Shown: positions 1 through 7,401 of the stretch, piece by piece
Position numbering within the stretch: the first letter of the stretch is position 1
How the letters are laid out: each line of letters starts with the position of its first letter
Assembly (NCBI GenBank): GCA_902787065.1
Contig: CADAFA010000018.1
Span: forward strand, 1 to 22,440
Direction: 5' to 3'
DNA from: an uncultured Elusimicrobium sp.
GTDB lineage: Bacteria > Elusimicrobiota > Elusimicrobia > Elusimicrobiales > Elusimicrobiaceae
Length of the DNA: 22,440 nucleotides
The notes under the pieces: model-generated
Told to the model about the DNA's origin: nothing
Database searches by the model: none
The model's input: the letters and a program-made list of their open reading frames with translations, nothing else
Made by a program: the position numbers and the translations under genes

Positions 1-89
1 ACATTAATAATGTAAAGGATGCGGAAACATCTTCCCCCATGCCTTCAAATCCTTATGAGGACGAAGAAACCAATCCGTATGCTTTCTAA
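1..89 (+). CDS. C-terminal end of an unidentified protein (partial)
   Basis: An open frame enters from the left edge (first complete codon at 3) and runs 28 codons to TAA at 87-89. The tail is acidic and proline-rich and contains NPY twice (SNPYEDEETNPYAF). A hairpin terminator follows 18 nt later, which supports this as a real gene end. It is the only gene on the + strand left of the phage-type module and converges on it. Too little is visible to name a family; it could be the end of a host gene flanking the module or part of the element. Confidence 0.5.
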   Translation, partial: INNVKDAETSSPMPSNPYEDEETNPYAF

Positions 90-106
90 AACTTAATTTA
101 AATGAA

Positions 107-143
107 ACCCCCGTATTAGAGTTTTAACACGGGGGTATTTTAT
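107..143 (+). terminator. Rho-independent terminator
   Basis: An 8-bp GC-rich stem ACCCCCGT (107-114) / ACGGGGGT (129-136) is followed by ATTTTAT. It lies 18 nt after the stop at 89. Read on the minus strand the same hairpin is followed by TTTCATTT, so it may also stop transcription leaving the phage-type module. Confidence 0.75.
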
Positions 144-196
144 AGGGCGCGTTTAGAAAAAGTAAGAAACGCTTTTACAAGGAGAAAACCCTATAA
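140..196. repeat. Nested inverted repeat at the 3' edge of the phage-type module
   Basis: The outer arms TTATAGGG (140-147) and CCCTATAA (189-196) are perfect 8-bp complements. Inside them GCGTTT (149-154) and AAACGC (167-172) form a second 6-bp stem. The structure lies between the terminator hairpin and the last minus-strand ORF, whose stop is at 207. It could be an RNA 3' structure for the phage operon or a site used by the element; the sequence alone does not decide this. Confidence 0.45.
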
Positions 197-206
197 GGTG
201 GTAAAA

Positions 207-494
207 TTATTTTTTTACTTCGTTTTTATTATCAGTGTTTTTATCGCTCGTTTTATTGCCTATAACAGTGCGAAGACCGAAAAGACCAAGGCCTTCAAGT
301 AAATGTATAGTAGCCTCATTAGAAGCCAAATTTTTGCACCATATAATAAAATCGGTAAGTCCGTTAAAAGAAATAAGTTGTTCAATATAAGTCAAAAGAG
401 CTTGTAAAATTATTATGGTTGCTGCTAAGTAAACTTTTTTGTTTTTTAGAAAATCTTTTGCCTTTTTTGCAAAATTTATTATTTTATTTATCAT
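207..494 (-). CDS. Small membrane protein, holin-like
   Basis: A 95-residue protein with a basic N-terminus (about residues 1-20), one clear hydrophobic segment (about 22-43) and a second weaker hydrophobic stretch near 68-78 (GLGLFGLRTVIG), ending in a charged Asn/Lys/Asp-rich tail. Size, topology and position at the end of a tail module fit phage holin-like or holin-associated proteins, but there is no diagnostic motif. ATG at 492-494 has an AGGAG Shine-Dalgarno 8 nt upstream, and the start overlaps the end of the preceding gene by 11 nt, so the two are probably translated together. No endolysin gene is adjacent, so a lysis role is unproven. Real gene likely; function uncertain. Confidence 0.6.
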   Translation of the reverse strand: MINKIINFAKKAKDFLKNKKVYLAATIIILQALLTYIEQLISFNGLTDFIIWCKNLASNEATIHLLEGLGLFGLRTVIGNKTSDKNTDNKNEVKK

Positions 495-771
495 TTTTAT
501 TACTCCTGTTTAGTAAAATATTTTTTATAATTTTTGTATCTTGCGAGATTAAATTAACTTCCCCTTCAAGTTTGCTTTGGCGGGTGGCAAATATGTGTAA
601 AGTTTCTTCCACTTTTTCAAGGCGTGCCGGTGTTTGTAAAGTGGTAGAAAACCATAAAATAAAAGAAAGTAAAGCCGCTAAAATAAAAATCAAATTTTTT
701 ATAGTTAAACTGATTTTAAAAAGGAAGGGTAAAGTGCTAGTTATTTGTTTTGAAGTTAAAACGCTTTGCAT
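484..771 (-). CDS. Small membrane protein with coiled-coil tail
   Basis: A 95-residue protein. A short N-terminal region is followed by a hydrophobic segment (about residues 25-46) and then a heptad-like stretch (about 52-90, LEKVEETLHI... KLEGEVNLIS). Membrane segment plus coiled coil recalls XhlA-type hemolysin/holin partners of phages, although in those the membrane segment is usually C-terminal. The start at 769-771 lies 1 nt past the stop of the hub gene and has GGAG in the hub gene's last codons; the end overlaps the next holin-like gene. Position, size and topology suggest a lysis or membrane-anchoring role. No catalytic residues are seen. Confidence 0.6.
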   Translation of the reverse strand: MQSVLTSKQITSTLPFLFKISLTIKNLIFILAALLSFILWFSTTLQTPARLEKVEETLHIFATRQSKLEGEVNLISQDTKIIKNILLNRSNKNDK

Positions 772-772
772 G

Positions 773-3124
773 TTAAATCTCCGTTAAATCAAGCCTAAGC
801 TGCCAATTAGTAAGGTCAAATTCTAAGCCTTCCACTTGGGCGGTCAGTGTTATAAACGGGGAATAATTTATTTGCAGAATATCGCCAAGTTCAATTTGCG
901 GTAAAAATTTACATATTAAGGCTATACGTTGTTTTTTTGTACAGGCACGTGTATAAATATCAGGGGCCGCTGCGCGTGCCAAATTGGCGTTTTGTGCGGG
1001 TAAAAAAGCAGAACTTAGGGACAGCTCTTTAACGCCGTATTTATCAATAATATTTGGGCGGGCTTCCCCTAAAGTAAGAGGATCGACTGTATAGGAAAAT
1101 TCACCGAATTGTACTTTAATGCGGGTGTAAAGTTTATTTAGGCCGGAGTCCAAACCTTCAAGGCTTATGATGTCTTTTAGCTCTAAAGTCAAGCTTGGAG
1201 TACTGTTTAAAGATCGGTTTAAAAATAAGAATTTGCCGTTACTGTCAAAGCCGATTTGATATCCACTTAAAGTTGCGAGTTCCTTCATAATATCTAAGCA
1301 GGACATATCTTTTGTGCTTACTACCTCAATATTTACACCGGTTATTTCCCAAGTCAAAACAAAACTGTTTAAAATGGGGCTTTGGGTTTGGGCACTGTTG
1401 CTTTGGGCTTCCCATTTAATTTGAGCACAGTTTTTTATTGAAGTTAAACTTTGTTGGTTTGTTATACTTGCCCAGGCGGACCAATTGGCCTCATTTTCAT
1501 CTTTAAAACGCATATAAAAAGTACCGCTACCGTTATTTAAAGTTTGTTGGAAGGTAAGTTTACACCAATTTTTAAAATTCGTTCCTGCAGATATTACGGG
1601 GCTTAAATAAGTGCCGCTTGGGCTTAAAGTTCCGCTGCCCGTTGCAGCTAAGGGGCTTGTTTGGTAATTGTAAACATTATTCCCCCCGTAACCTGTCATT
1701 TTGAAAAATTGGTAATTTGACGTTGTATAAGTGTTATCCTGGTAGGCCCCGCCGATGGCATTTACCCAGGCACTGTCACTTGTAATATTTTTGAACCAGA
1801 GATTAAAAGTGCCGTTTGGAGTTCTGCTTATGCGGTAGCGAAAGCGATGCATATAACGTGATGTTTGGTAATACCATTCTTTTAAAAACACCGTTTGCCC
1901 GTTTGTAATACGGCTCAAGTCAAAAAATATATAATCATAATCGTAGTCAAAAGAAAGTACATAACCGTTTGTATTTGCCAAATTATTAGAGGAGGAAATA
2001 AAATAATTGTATTGATACATATCTCCTTCTTCAGGAACGGAAACTTCTGCTTCCCAAGTGCCGTAAGCTTGCGTTGCCGGCGCACGGAAAACAGCTTGGC
2101 TTCCTTGTGGCATCATTGCCGGTCCTACAACTAAAATTGAGGAAGGTGTAACGGTTATAGTTTGATTGCTCGGTGCGGAGAGTGTTGTCCAACTATAATC
2201 AGTATTTTTTAAGAAATTATCTTCAAGTTGCAGAGAGTTATTATTTACAGTTAAAGCCTTTAAAGTTCCTTCGCTGAATTCATTATACGTCGGACAGCTG
2301 TAATTTGCTTCAATGCTAGAAGAATAAAATACAGGGTCAATTTGCCTGGAAGGTGCGGAACAAATATCGGCAATTTTACCGGCAATCCACTCACAGGTTT
2401 TATCGGTATAATAATAGCGGTATGTACACCATAAACTATTGTCTTGCGGTAAGTCAATATTTAGGGTAATTGTTGCTGGTTTATTGTATTGACTTAAGTT
2501 GGAAACAGTATAGTCGTTGTGGGCTTTTAAAAGTGTTGCGTTTTCTACCCCTTCTTCCGTTACCCCTTGATATAAGGCAACAATTTCACTGACGGTATTA
2601 TTTTGTGTGGTAAATTTTTTTGTGGGGCTTTCAACTGTTGGGGTTAAACTTTCTAGTTCTTCTGTTTGGGTTAATTCTTGGGCGCTAAAAGTATCAAGTA
2701 AGGCTAATTCTCCTGTTAAGGAAAGAGATAAAGTTCTGTTTTCTTTATCGTAAACAGGGCCTTCTAAAAGAAAGCCTTGGAATAGCTTTAGTTCTTCGTT
2801 TGTCGTGCTAGCGGTGGTTTTTGCGCTAATATAAACTTCAATTTTTGCACCGGCCCAAAAAATATTTGATTCGTCAAAATAATTATTTGGATTGCTTAAA
2901 GTTAAATTTAAGACTGCATTATTCCAAACTGAATAACCTTCATTATCTAATTTCCACTTTATTTTTGAAGTTTCCAAAATATATTTTGTTATATCTTGTG
3001 CGGCGGAAAAAGTATAAGTTTCCGTTTCTTCCTGCCAAGTGCGCGTATACAGTAAAAATTTTTTTGTATATATAGGTTCTTGGCTGTTTAAGGCGTTTAT
3101 TAAAGATTGGGAAAGTGTTTTCAT
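773..3124 (-). CDS. Phage tail hub / receptor-binding protein, large
   Basis: A 783-residue tail-tip protein and the largest of the module. The N-terminal part (about 1-250) resembles tail hub proteins in layout (strand-rich, with FQGFLLEGPVYD and LSLSLTGELALLD). The central part (about 340-500) is Tyr/Asn-rich with strands reminiscent of a LamG/concanavalin-like jelly roll. Next comes a segment (about 520-640) with the pattern YMRFKDENEANWSAW, typical of Ig-like repeats on phage tails. The C-terminal part (about 650-783) again looks hub-like (TKDMSCLDIMKELATLSGYQ; SLEGLDSGLNKLYTRIKVQF). I infer a baseplate hub with a carbohydrate-binding insertion that recognises the host surface. It starts 2 nt after the distal tail gene and ends 1 nt before the next gene. 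The frame is open throughout. Domain assignments are by eye. Confidence 0.7.
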   Translation of the reverse strand: MKTLSQSLINALNSQEPIYTKKFLLYTRTWQEETETYTFSAAQDITKYILETSKIKWKLDNEGYSVWNNAVLNLTLSNPNNYFDESNIFWAGAKIEVYISAKTTASTTNEELKLFQGFLLEGPVYDKENRTLSLSLTGELALLDTFSAQELTQTEELESLTPTVESPTKKFTTQNNTVSEIVALYQGVTEEGVENATLLKAHNDYTVSNLSQYNKPATITLNIDLPQDNSLWCTYRYYYTDKTCEWIAGKIADICSAPSRQIDPVFYSSSIEANYSCPTYNEFSEGTLKALTVNNNSLQLEDNFLKNTDYSWTTLSAPSNQTITVTPSSILVVGPAMMPQGSQAVFRAPATQAYGTWEAEVSVPEEGDMYQYNYFISSSNNLANTNGYVLSFDYDYDYIFFDLSRITNGQTVFLKEWYYQTSRYMHRFRYRISRTPNGTFNLWFKNITSDSAWVNAIGGAYQDNTYTTSNYQFFKMTGYGGNNVYNYQTSPLAATGSGTLSPSGTYLSPVISAGTNFKNWCKLTFQQTLNNGSGTFYMRFKDENEANWSAWASITNQQSLTSIKNCAQIKWEAQSNSAQTQSPILNSFVLTWEITGVNIEVVSTKDMSCLDIMKELATLSGYQIGFDSNGKFLFLNRSLNSTPSLTLELKDIISLEGLDSGLNKLYTRIKVQFGEFSYTVDPLTLGEARPNIIDKYGVKELSLSSAFLPAQNANLARAAAPDIYTRACTKKQRIALICKFLPQIELGDILQINYSPFITLTAQVEGLEFDLTNWQLRLDLTEI

Positions 3125-3126
3125 AG

Positions 3127-3774
3127 TTATTTCTCAAGCAAATTTAAAGTGGTTTTGTATAAAGCACGCCGTCTGTCTAAATTAAAAAACGGTGTATGGC
3201 TTAAAGCATATTCCCCGTTGACAGTTGTATCAAAATTACCGTAAAAAATATAAGTTAAAAAAGTATTATTTTTTAAAATATTTTCAAGGTTTTGTTTAAT
3301 GGTAGCGCTTATATTTTCTAGGTTTAAATTGAGGTTAAATTTACTAAAATCTTTCCATTTAATCAAAGCACCGTTTGACAAATAATGATGGCCTTCACGG
3401 GCATAAATATTGCCGCTTAAAGTGCTGAGAACTTCACTTAAAATTAATAGGTTTTTTGCAGCAATAATTTTACCTATACTTAAAGTACCGCTTGTAGTAA
3501 AAGTGAGTTTAAGTATAAGCATATTTACTATGGAAGGGAAAGTAAAAATAAAATCTTGCCCACAACTTTCCACAGTTGCCGAAATTGTGGAAAAGTCACC
3601 TTCAGTGGTAGCTTTATAATCAATAGTAAGTGCAGTTAAATTGCTGTTTTTTATTATAATCTTATTTACAGCAGTTTGGCTGGAAAATGTATAAGTTTTT
3701 GTATTTCCGCTTTCGCTTAAAGTAGCATTTTCAAGCAAATTAGGGGTTAAAATTTCTATACAGCTAATACTCAT
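3127..3774 (-). CDS. Phage distal-tail-like protein
   Basis: A 215-residue, mostly beta-strand protein lying between the tape measure and the hub, where siphophages and gene transfer agents carry the distal tail protein. Features are an N-terminal beta-sandwich-like half (about 1-110) and a second half with GHHYLSNGALIKWKDF, an Asn/Leu-rich stretch and a C-terminal strand pair ending in RRRALYKTTLNLLEK. I recognise no Pfam-type signature with certainty; the assignment rests on size, fold character and synteny. Its ATG overlaps the tape-measure stop as ATGA (3771-3774), indicating translational coupling. Confidence 0.55.
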   Translation of the reverse strand: MSISCIEILTPNLLENATLSESGNTKTYTFSSQTAVNKIIIKNSNLTALTIDYKATTEGDFSTISATVESCGQDFIFTFPSIVNMLILKLTFTTSGTLSIGKIIAAKNLLILSEVLSTLSGNIYAREGHHYLSNGALIKWKDFSKFNLNLNLENISATIKQNLENILKNNTFLTYIFYGNFDTTVNGEYALSHTPFFNLDRRRALYKTTLNLLEK

Positions 3775-4466
3775 AAAGAAGCCTCCTGGCTGCGTTGTTT
3801 GCCGATTTTATAAGAAATTTTAGCATGCTCAACTGCCCAACTTACGCCGCGGCGTGTAGCAGAAGCTATTTCTTCACACAGATCCCTTGCATTTAACGGG
3901 TAATCTTGATTCCCGTTAATAGTGATGGGGCTGTTTAAAGTGATATTTATAATACTTTCCTGTGCATTGGATTGTGTGTTTGGGGTAGGGTTATTTTGTA
4001 TACTTTCTACAATTTCCGGCGGCAAAACAAATTCCCCCTCATGCAAATAATAGGCACCGGTTTTATTTATTGCTCCGCCGCTTCTGCGGCTGCCCAGCAA
4101 ACCTCCAAAAAGCGAAGTTCCGCCTGACAAACCGCCGAAAAGTGCATTTGCAGCAAAATTACTAAAAGCAGACATTGCCGAATTTGCTATGGAGGAAAAT
4201 ATTTGTTTTGATAAATTTTCCATATCCAAAAAACTTTTGGAAGTCACATCAAAGAAATTGCTAAAAGCTGTGAGAGAATTTGCACTTGCTTTAGAGGAAT
4301 AACTTTCAAATAATGAAGTAAAATTTGAACTTTTATCTTCTAAATTTTTAAAATAGGTATTAAAAGAACTTTCACTTTGTGTGAGTTTATTTTGTGCGGC
4401 ATCAAAGCCGGTAGGGTCAAACAAAGTGGAAAGTTCTATAAAAAATGAATTTGCATTATCGTTCAT
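3771..4466 (-). CDS. Phage tail tape measure protein (unusually short)
   Basis: A 231-residue protein directly after the tail chaperone frameshift region, where tape measure genes sit. The N-terminal two-thirds is helical and Ser/Asn/Phe-rich. The C-terminal part has the glycine-rich stretch LFGGLSGGTSLFGGLLGSRR and then the YYLHEGEFVLPPEIV motif seen at the ends of many lambda-like tape measure proteins. Most siphophage tape measures are 600-1500 residues, so this one is very short. Using the general rule of about 0.15 nm of tail per residue, it predicts a tail of roughly 35 nm. ATG (4464-4466) overlaps the TGA of the frameshifted chaperone (4463-4465). Confidence 0.7.
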   Translation of the reverse strand: MNDNANSFFIELSTLFDPTGFDAAQNKLTQSESSFNTYFKNLEDKSSNFTSLFESYSSKASANSLTAFSNFFDVTSKSFLDMENLSKQIFSSIANSAMSAFSNFAANALFGGLSGGTSLFGGLLGSRRSGGAINKTGAYYLHEGEFVLPPEIVESIQNNPTPNTQSNAQESIINITLNSPITINGNQDYPLNARDLCEEIASATRRGVSWAVEHAKISYKIGKQRSQEASL

Positions 4467-5019
4467 TTGCTTATTCCTATAAGAGATAATTGGCCGTCGG
4501 TAACAGGGGCTGTTTTCTTTTTGTAGCCTTTTGTAGCGTAACGGCAGGCCTCAAGGAGCCACATCGGGCTTTGGGCCAAAATATAATCTACGGTAAAACC
4601 ATAAAAAGACGCGGTAAAAAATATTGCGCTGGAAAGAGCGTCTAATTGTTTATTGCTTTCAGCGCTGTCCGAAAATTTAGCATTATTTGCTTAAAATCAT
4701 TAACTTCCGTTAAAGCTAAAGCTAAATTGCTTAGTTCAATAAGGGAAAGTTTATCTTCCAAATTTGCTATATCTTTAAATTCGTGATGCGTAAAAATATC
4801 TAGAATTTCCCTAGTCTTATTGGTGCCGGCAAGTTCTAGAATTTTTAAGAAAGGGTTTTGTTTCTCGTCTTTTAAACTTGCCTGTACTTCGGATCTTATT
4901 TGGCCAAGTATACGCCCTAAATTTATGGCTTCTTTTAAAGAAAGAGGGCGGATATTTATGGTTTTACCGAGTATTTTAATTTGCCGCTCGGGCGGGCATA
5001 AAATATCTATTGTTTTCAT
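4463..5019 (-). CDS. Tail assembly chaperone, long form made by -1 frameshift
   Basis: Translation from ATG 5017-5019 reads 116 codons to the slippery heptamer at 4672-4678. A -1 shift there opens a second frame of 69 codons that ends in TGA at 4463-4465, giving about 185 residues. The extension starts SDSAESNKQL and contains FYGFTVDYILAQSPMWLLEA, then GYKKKTAPVTDG. This matches the gpG/gpGT arrangement of lambda-like and HK97-like phages, where the short form coats the tape measure and the long form recruits tail tube subunits. The extension has no start codon with a ribosome site of its own, and it exactly bridges the gap between the short ORF and the tape measure gene. Confidence 0.8.
4626..4678 (-). 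promoter_or_regulatory. Programmed -1 ribosomal frameshift signal
   Basis: In the zero frame the codons CTA AAT TTT contain the heptamer A-AAT-TTT (4678-4672), a canonical X-XXY-YYZ slippery site. Six nucleotides (CGGACA) separate it from a stem whose 5' arm is GCGCTG-AAAG (4665-4656) and whose 3' arm is CTTT-C-CAGCGC (4636-4626): ten base pairs with one bulged C and a 19-nt loop. Heptamer, spacer length and stem all match the textbook arrangement, and the -1 frame is open for 69 codons to the next gene. Confidence 0.82.
4642..5019 (-). CDS. Tail assembly chaperone, short form (gpG-like)
   Basis: The zero-frame product is 125 residues, starting MKTIDILCPPERQ and ending at TAG 4642-4644. It is helical, with the segments LSLKEAINLGRILGQ and LSLIELSNLALALTE. 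It lies between the tail tube and tape measure genes, the standard chaperone position. A longer reading from 5082 exists, but ATG 5017-5019 is preferred because a purine-rich GAGGGGG element sits just upstream and the longer version would overlap the tail tube gene by 32 nt. The short chain alone would be the major product; a fraction of ribosomes should shift into the longer form. Confidence 0.72.
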   Translation of the reverse strand: MKTIDILCPPERQIKILGKTINIRPLSLKEAINLGRILGQIRSEVQASLKDEKQNPFLKILELAGTNKTREILDIFTHHEFKDIANLEDKLSLIELSNLALALTEVNDFKQIMLNFRTALKAINN

Positions 5020-5027
5020 ATTTTTTC

Positions 5028-5045
5028 CCCCTCTTTTGAGAGGGG
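5028..5045 (-). promoter_or_regulatory. Hairpin covering the chaperone ribosome binding site
   Basis: A 7-bp perfect stem, CCCCTCT (5045-5039 on the minus strand, read 5' to 3') with AGAGGGG (5034-5028) and a 4-nt loop, lies between the tail tube stop (5051-5053) and the chaperone ATG (5017-5019). The 3' arm is the only Shine-Dalgarno-like sequence for the chaperone. The stem could lower chaperone translation relative to the abundant tube protein, or mark a partial termination or processing point. Confidence 0.5.
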
Positions 5046-5050
5046 CCCTT

Positions 5051-5572
5051 TTAAGCAGCAGAAGTATCTTCGATTTTTCCAAAGCGTTTTGCTTGGTCTT
5101 TAGTGGTATCTGCTAAGACATCAAATTCCACTTCTATTAAAGTTTCTCCGTCGCGCTTATAGCTTTGGGCGGTTTTACCGTTGGGGCGGCATTTCCAGAA
5201 AGTATATTTTCTGCTTGCGCCGTTTGCACCTTTAACATTTGCATACAAGGTGTAATAAGCGGTTTGTGTTTTGTCGCCAAATTCCAAAGCATTATTTGCC
5301 GGTGTACCTGCCCCTAAAGCAAGAGCAATATTTGAAAGGGTTGCTTCCGCTAAAGTGACTTTAACTTTTAAAGCTTCTTCTGTGGTAACTTTAGCGATAC
5401 TTGCAAGCACTTGGTCAACTTTAATGTCATAAGAAGTTTCCTCGTGTTCAATGGTGATACCGCCTTTGATAAAACCTAAGTCGGTTGCGCTGCTTTCTGC
5501 AGTGCCATAAGAAGCGATTTTAAGCGTGCCTTCCGCGGCAAGCCCTACTACTATATTTGTTGGTGATGACAT
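5051..5572 (-). CDS. Phage major tail (tube) protein
   Basis: A 173-residue protein with the usual tube-protein layout: strand-rich N-terminal half (LGFIKGGITIEHEETSYDIKVDQ), a helix (EALKVKVTLAEATLSNIALAL) and a C-terminal strand region (YTFWKCRP... GETLIEVEFDVLAD). Many such monomers stack as hexameric rings into the tail tube. The start (5570-5572) is preceded by GAGAGGAA. It sits after the tail terminator and before the chaperone, as in HK97-like modules. A hairpin follows the stop. Assignment is by fold pattern and synteny. Confidence 0.75.
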   Translation of the reverse strand: MSSPTNIVVGLAAEGTLKIASYGTAESSATDLGFIKGGITIEHEETSYDIKVDQVLASIAKVTTEEALKVKVTLAEATLSNIALALGAGTPANNALEFGDKTQTAYYTLYANVKGANGASRKYTFWKCRPNGKTAQSYKRDGETLIEVEFDVLADTTKDQAKRFGKIEDTSAA

Positions 5573-5587
5573 ATTATTTCCTCTCTA

Positions 5588-6055
5588 TTAATTTCCATTA
5601 TTATTTTCTTCGTTGTTGTTTTCTTCTTCGCTGTCGTTGCCGGTATTATTGCCGGTATTAGTTTTTTTATTGAATTTAAAAGTAAAATTTAAGGCGCGTA
5701 CATGGCGGCCTAAATCGTCGGCATAATCATTGCCGCCGGTTTTTTTGGAATAGTAAATATTGTAAGTTTCAGACGGTATTTGTGTTTCCGTCAAATCTAG
5801 CAAAGCAGTTACTATATAACTTATGGCAACTGTTGTTGCATAAGTGTCTGAAGTAATTATTATGCTTAAATCTTCTTCGTTTAGAACTTCATCTTGCGTG
5901 CCACCTGTGTTAGTGCTTTGGTAGACTATAAAAGGCAGCCTAGAAGATAAGCGTGCATAATTGGGGTAAATTTTAGTATCTGTTGCGGTTGCGTTTAAAG
6001 CGATTTGTAAGGTGCTGTCTGAAACTAAGTAAGTGTAAATATCTTGTGCTATCAT
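5588..6055 (-). CDS. Tail terminator / tail completion protein (DUF3168-like)
   Basis: A 155-residue protein. The opening IAQDIYTYLVSDSTLQ, the middle LPFIVYQSTNTGG and the C-terminal DDLGRHVRALNFTFKFN match the DUF3168/gp17-like tail completion family, which caps the tail tube at the head side. The last 25 or so residues are low-complexity Asn/Glu/Thr (TNTGNNTGND, EEENNNEENNN), probably a disordered tail that this family does not need. Its ATG overlaps the upstream gene's stop as ATGA (6052-6055). It is followed by the tube gene after 15 nt. Confidence 0.75.
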   Translation of the reverse strand: MIAQDIYTYLVSDSTLQIALNATATDTKIYPNYARLSSRLPFIVYQSTNTGGTQDEVLNEEDLSIIITSDTYATTVAISYIVTALLDLTETQIPSETYNIYYSKKTGGNDYADDLGRHVRALNFTFKFNKKTNTGNNTGNDSEEENNNEENNNGN

Positions 6056-6480
6056 AAAAATAAATCCTCCGCTTTAGGTAAATTTTTTTGCAAAACTTGT
6101 TTGTATTGGCTTAAAATCGGGCGTAAAAAAGGGCGCGGTTTTATATGCACAGTACCATATTCAAGCATTTTTGCATAGGGCGCTTTACCGTTAAAAACAC
6201 CGGCCTCTAAACCTAAACTTTTGCCGGAAGTATAAATTTTTACATCAATATTTGAACGTAAATTACCGCTTTCCATACGTGGTGCTTCGCCGGCTTTTGA
6301 ACGTAAAGTTTTGCCGTTTACTTTTTCAACATCCGTACTTAAAAGAAAATATAAACTCCTTTTTATTTTGGTGGCAAGGTCATTAATTAAAGTTTTTTGA
6401 TAAGTTTCAAACTTTTTATTTGCCTGTTTAATATTTGTTTTAAGCAAGGTGCTTTGGCAATTTATTTGTGGACAAAACAT
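6052..6480 (-). CDS. HK97 gp10-like head-tail/neck protein
   Basis: 142 residues from the chosen start. The C-terminal half carries the family's hallmark: SGNLRSNIDVKI, then YAKMLEYGTVHIKPRPFLRP, as in HK97 gp10-like proteins of the head-tail region. The frame is open to an ATG at 6507, but ATG 6478-6480 is preferred: it has AGGAGGGG four nt upstream and overlaps the preceding stop by one base (TAATG). The extra nine residues of the longer reading would encode that ribosome site. Head-to-tail synteny (connector, joining protein, gp10, terminator) supports the call. Confidence 0.82.
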   Translation of the reverse strand: MFCPQINCQSTLLKTNIKQANKKFETYQKTLINDLATKIKRSLYFLLSTDVEKVNGKTLRSKAGEAPRMESGNLRSNIDVKIYTSGKSLGLEAGVFNGKAPYAKMLEYGTVHIKPRPFLRPILSQYKQVLQKNLPKAEDLFL

Positions 6481-6809
6481 TAACCCCTCCTCTCCGCATA
6501 AAGGCAAAACAAGCGTTCTTCCCCTCCCATATTGATTAGTCCGATAACATCATAAGTGTTATTTTCTATTTCTACTGAAAGTTTTTTGCCATATAAACTG
6601 CTCTTTGCCTGTACGTAAATTGAGTGTGTTGCTAAAGCATAAGCAGGTAAAGAGTATTTGCGTTCGCTGACACTTCTTGTTCTTAAGCGGCAAGGAAGTG
6701 AGCTCTCCAAAACTGTAGAAGTAACTGTTTGCTGTCCGCTTGCTGAGGCTTGTGTATAAGTTATTTGATTTATTTTGCAGGTTTTGTTTAAAAGTTTTTT
6801 AAGTGACAT
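6480..6809 (-). CDS. Phage head-tail joining protein (SPP1 gp16-like)
   Basis: A 109-residue protein matching the head-tail joining/adaptor family in size and pattern: an N-terminal strand pair (NKTCKINQITYTQ), the central CRLRTRSVSERKY and C-terminal strands (NNTYDVIGLINMGG... RLFCLYAE). It would close the portal-side neck of the capsid. AGAGG lies 8 nt upstream of ATG 6807-6809. It sits between the connector and the gp10-like gene in the conserved order. Confidence 0.78.
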   Translation of the reverse strand: MSLKKLLNKTCKINQITYTQASASGQQTVTSTVLESSLPCRLRTRSVSERKYSLPAYALATHSIYVQAKSSLYGKKLSVEIENNTYDVIGLINMGGEERLFCLYAERRG

Positions 6810-6818
6810 TTTAACCTC

Positions 6819-7385
6819 TTATAAATCAATTCTTCTGTAGCCTTCAAGAAGGCTTGCAACGGTGGAAGGAATTTCTTGGTTTTGCTCTAAATAATTTACG
6901 GAATAATCGCCTAAAGTTTCACTGTTTATGCCTTGAGATTCCTGGGTGTTTAATAAGTAAGATACCCATTGCCAAATCGCAAGCTGTATATTTTTGGGTA
7001 CGCTTAGGGTATTCGTTGCAAGCCCTGCGGTGTAAGTAACCAAAACAGCACCTTTCCAAAAAATATTGCGCTTTATAATACCGTTTGAATTATCTATTTT
7101 TAAGGCGGTAGTGTCTAAAGTTTCGCCGTCCTCAATAATAGTTGTTATTGTTGTTACAGGGTATTGTTTAAGTTGCAAATATTTGCTTTTTGAATTTGTG
7201 CAGTCATAAGGCTCCTGGCTTATTTGACGGGTTACGATATTGCGGCCCAAATATTCTTCCGCGGCATTAGTAGCGGCTTCAATTAAAAGTTCAATTAATT
7301 CATCTTTTGAAGTATCGCTGTTGCCGATATTTAGGTATTTTTTACAATTTTCCAAAGTGGTTGCTGCAGTTGTGGGTAAAGACAT
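6819..7385 (-). CDS. Phage head-tail connector (gp6-like)
   Basis: A 188-residue protein. The opening ENCKKYLNIGNSDTSKDELIE followed by a long helix with AATNAAEEYLGR and the QYPVTTITTIIEDGE strand are typical of the HK97 gp6-like connector family, which forms a ring below the portal. The C-terminal part has PKNIQLAIWQWVSYLL, another family feature. GAGAGG lies 7 nt upstream of the ATG (7383-7385). It directly follows the capsid gene, separated by a hairpin. The portal protein it normally docks on is not in the window. Confidence 0.8.
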   Translation of the reverse strand: MSLPTTAATTLENCKKYLNIGNSDTSKDELIELLIEAATNAAEEYLGRNIVTRQISQEPYDCTNSKSKYLQLKQYPVTTITTIIEDGETLDTTALKIDNSNGIIKRNIFWKGAVLVTYTAGLATNTLSVPKNIQLAIWQWVSYLLNTQESQGINSETLGDYSVNYLEQNQEIPSTVASLLEGYRRIDL

Positions 7386-7401
7386 TTTGACCTCTCTTAT
7401 A

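Noticed and set aside
419..787. 122-aa ORF on the + strand
   Set aside because: It is antisense to the two small membrane-protein genes of the phage module, which have ribosome sites and tight overlaps; its hydrophobic composition mirrors theirs.
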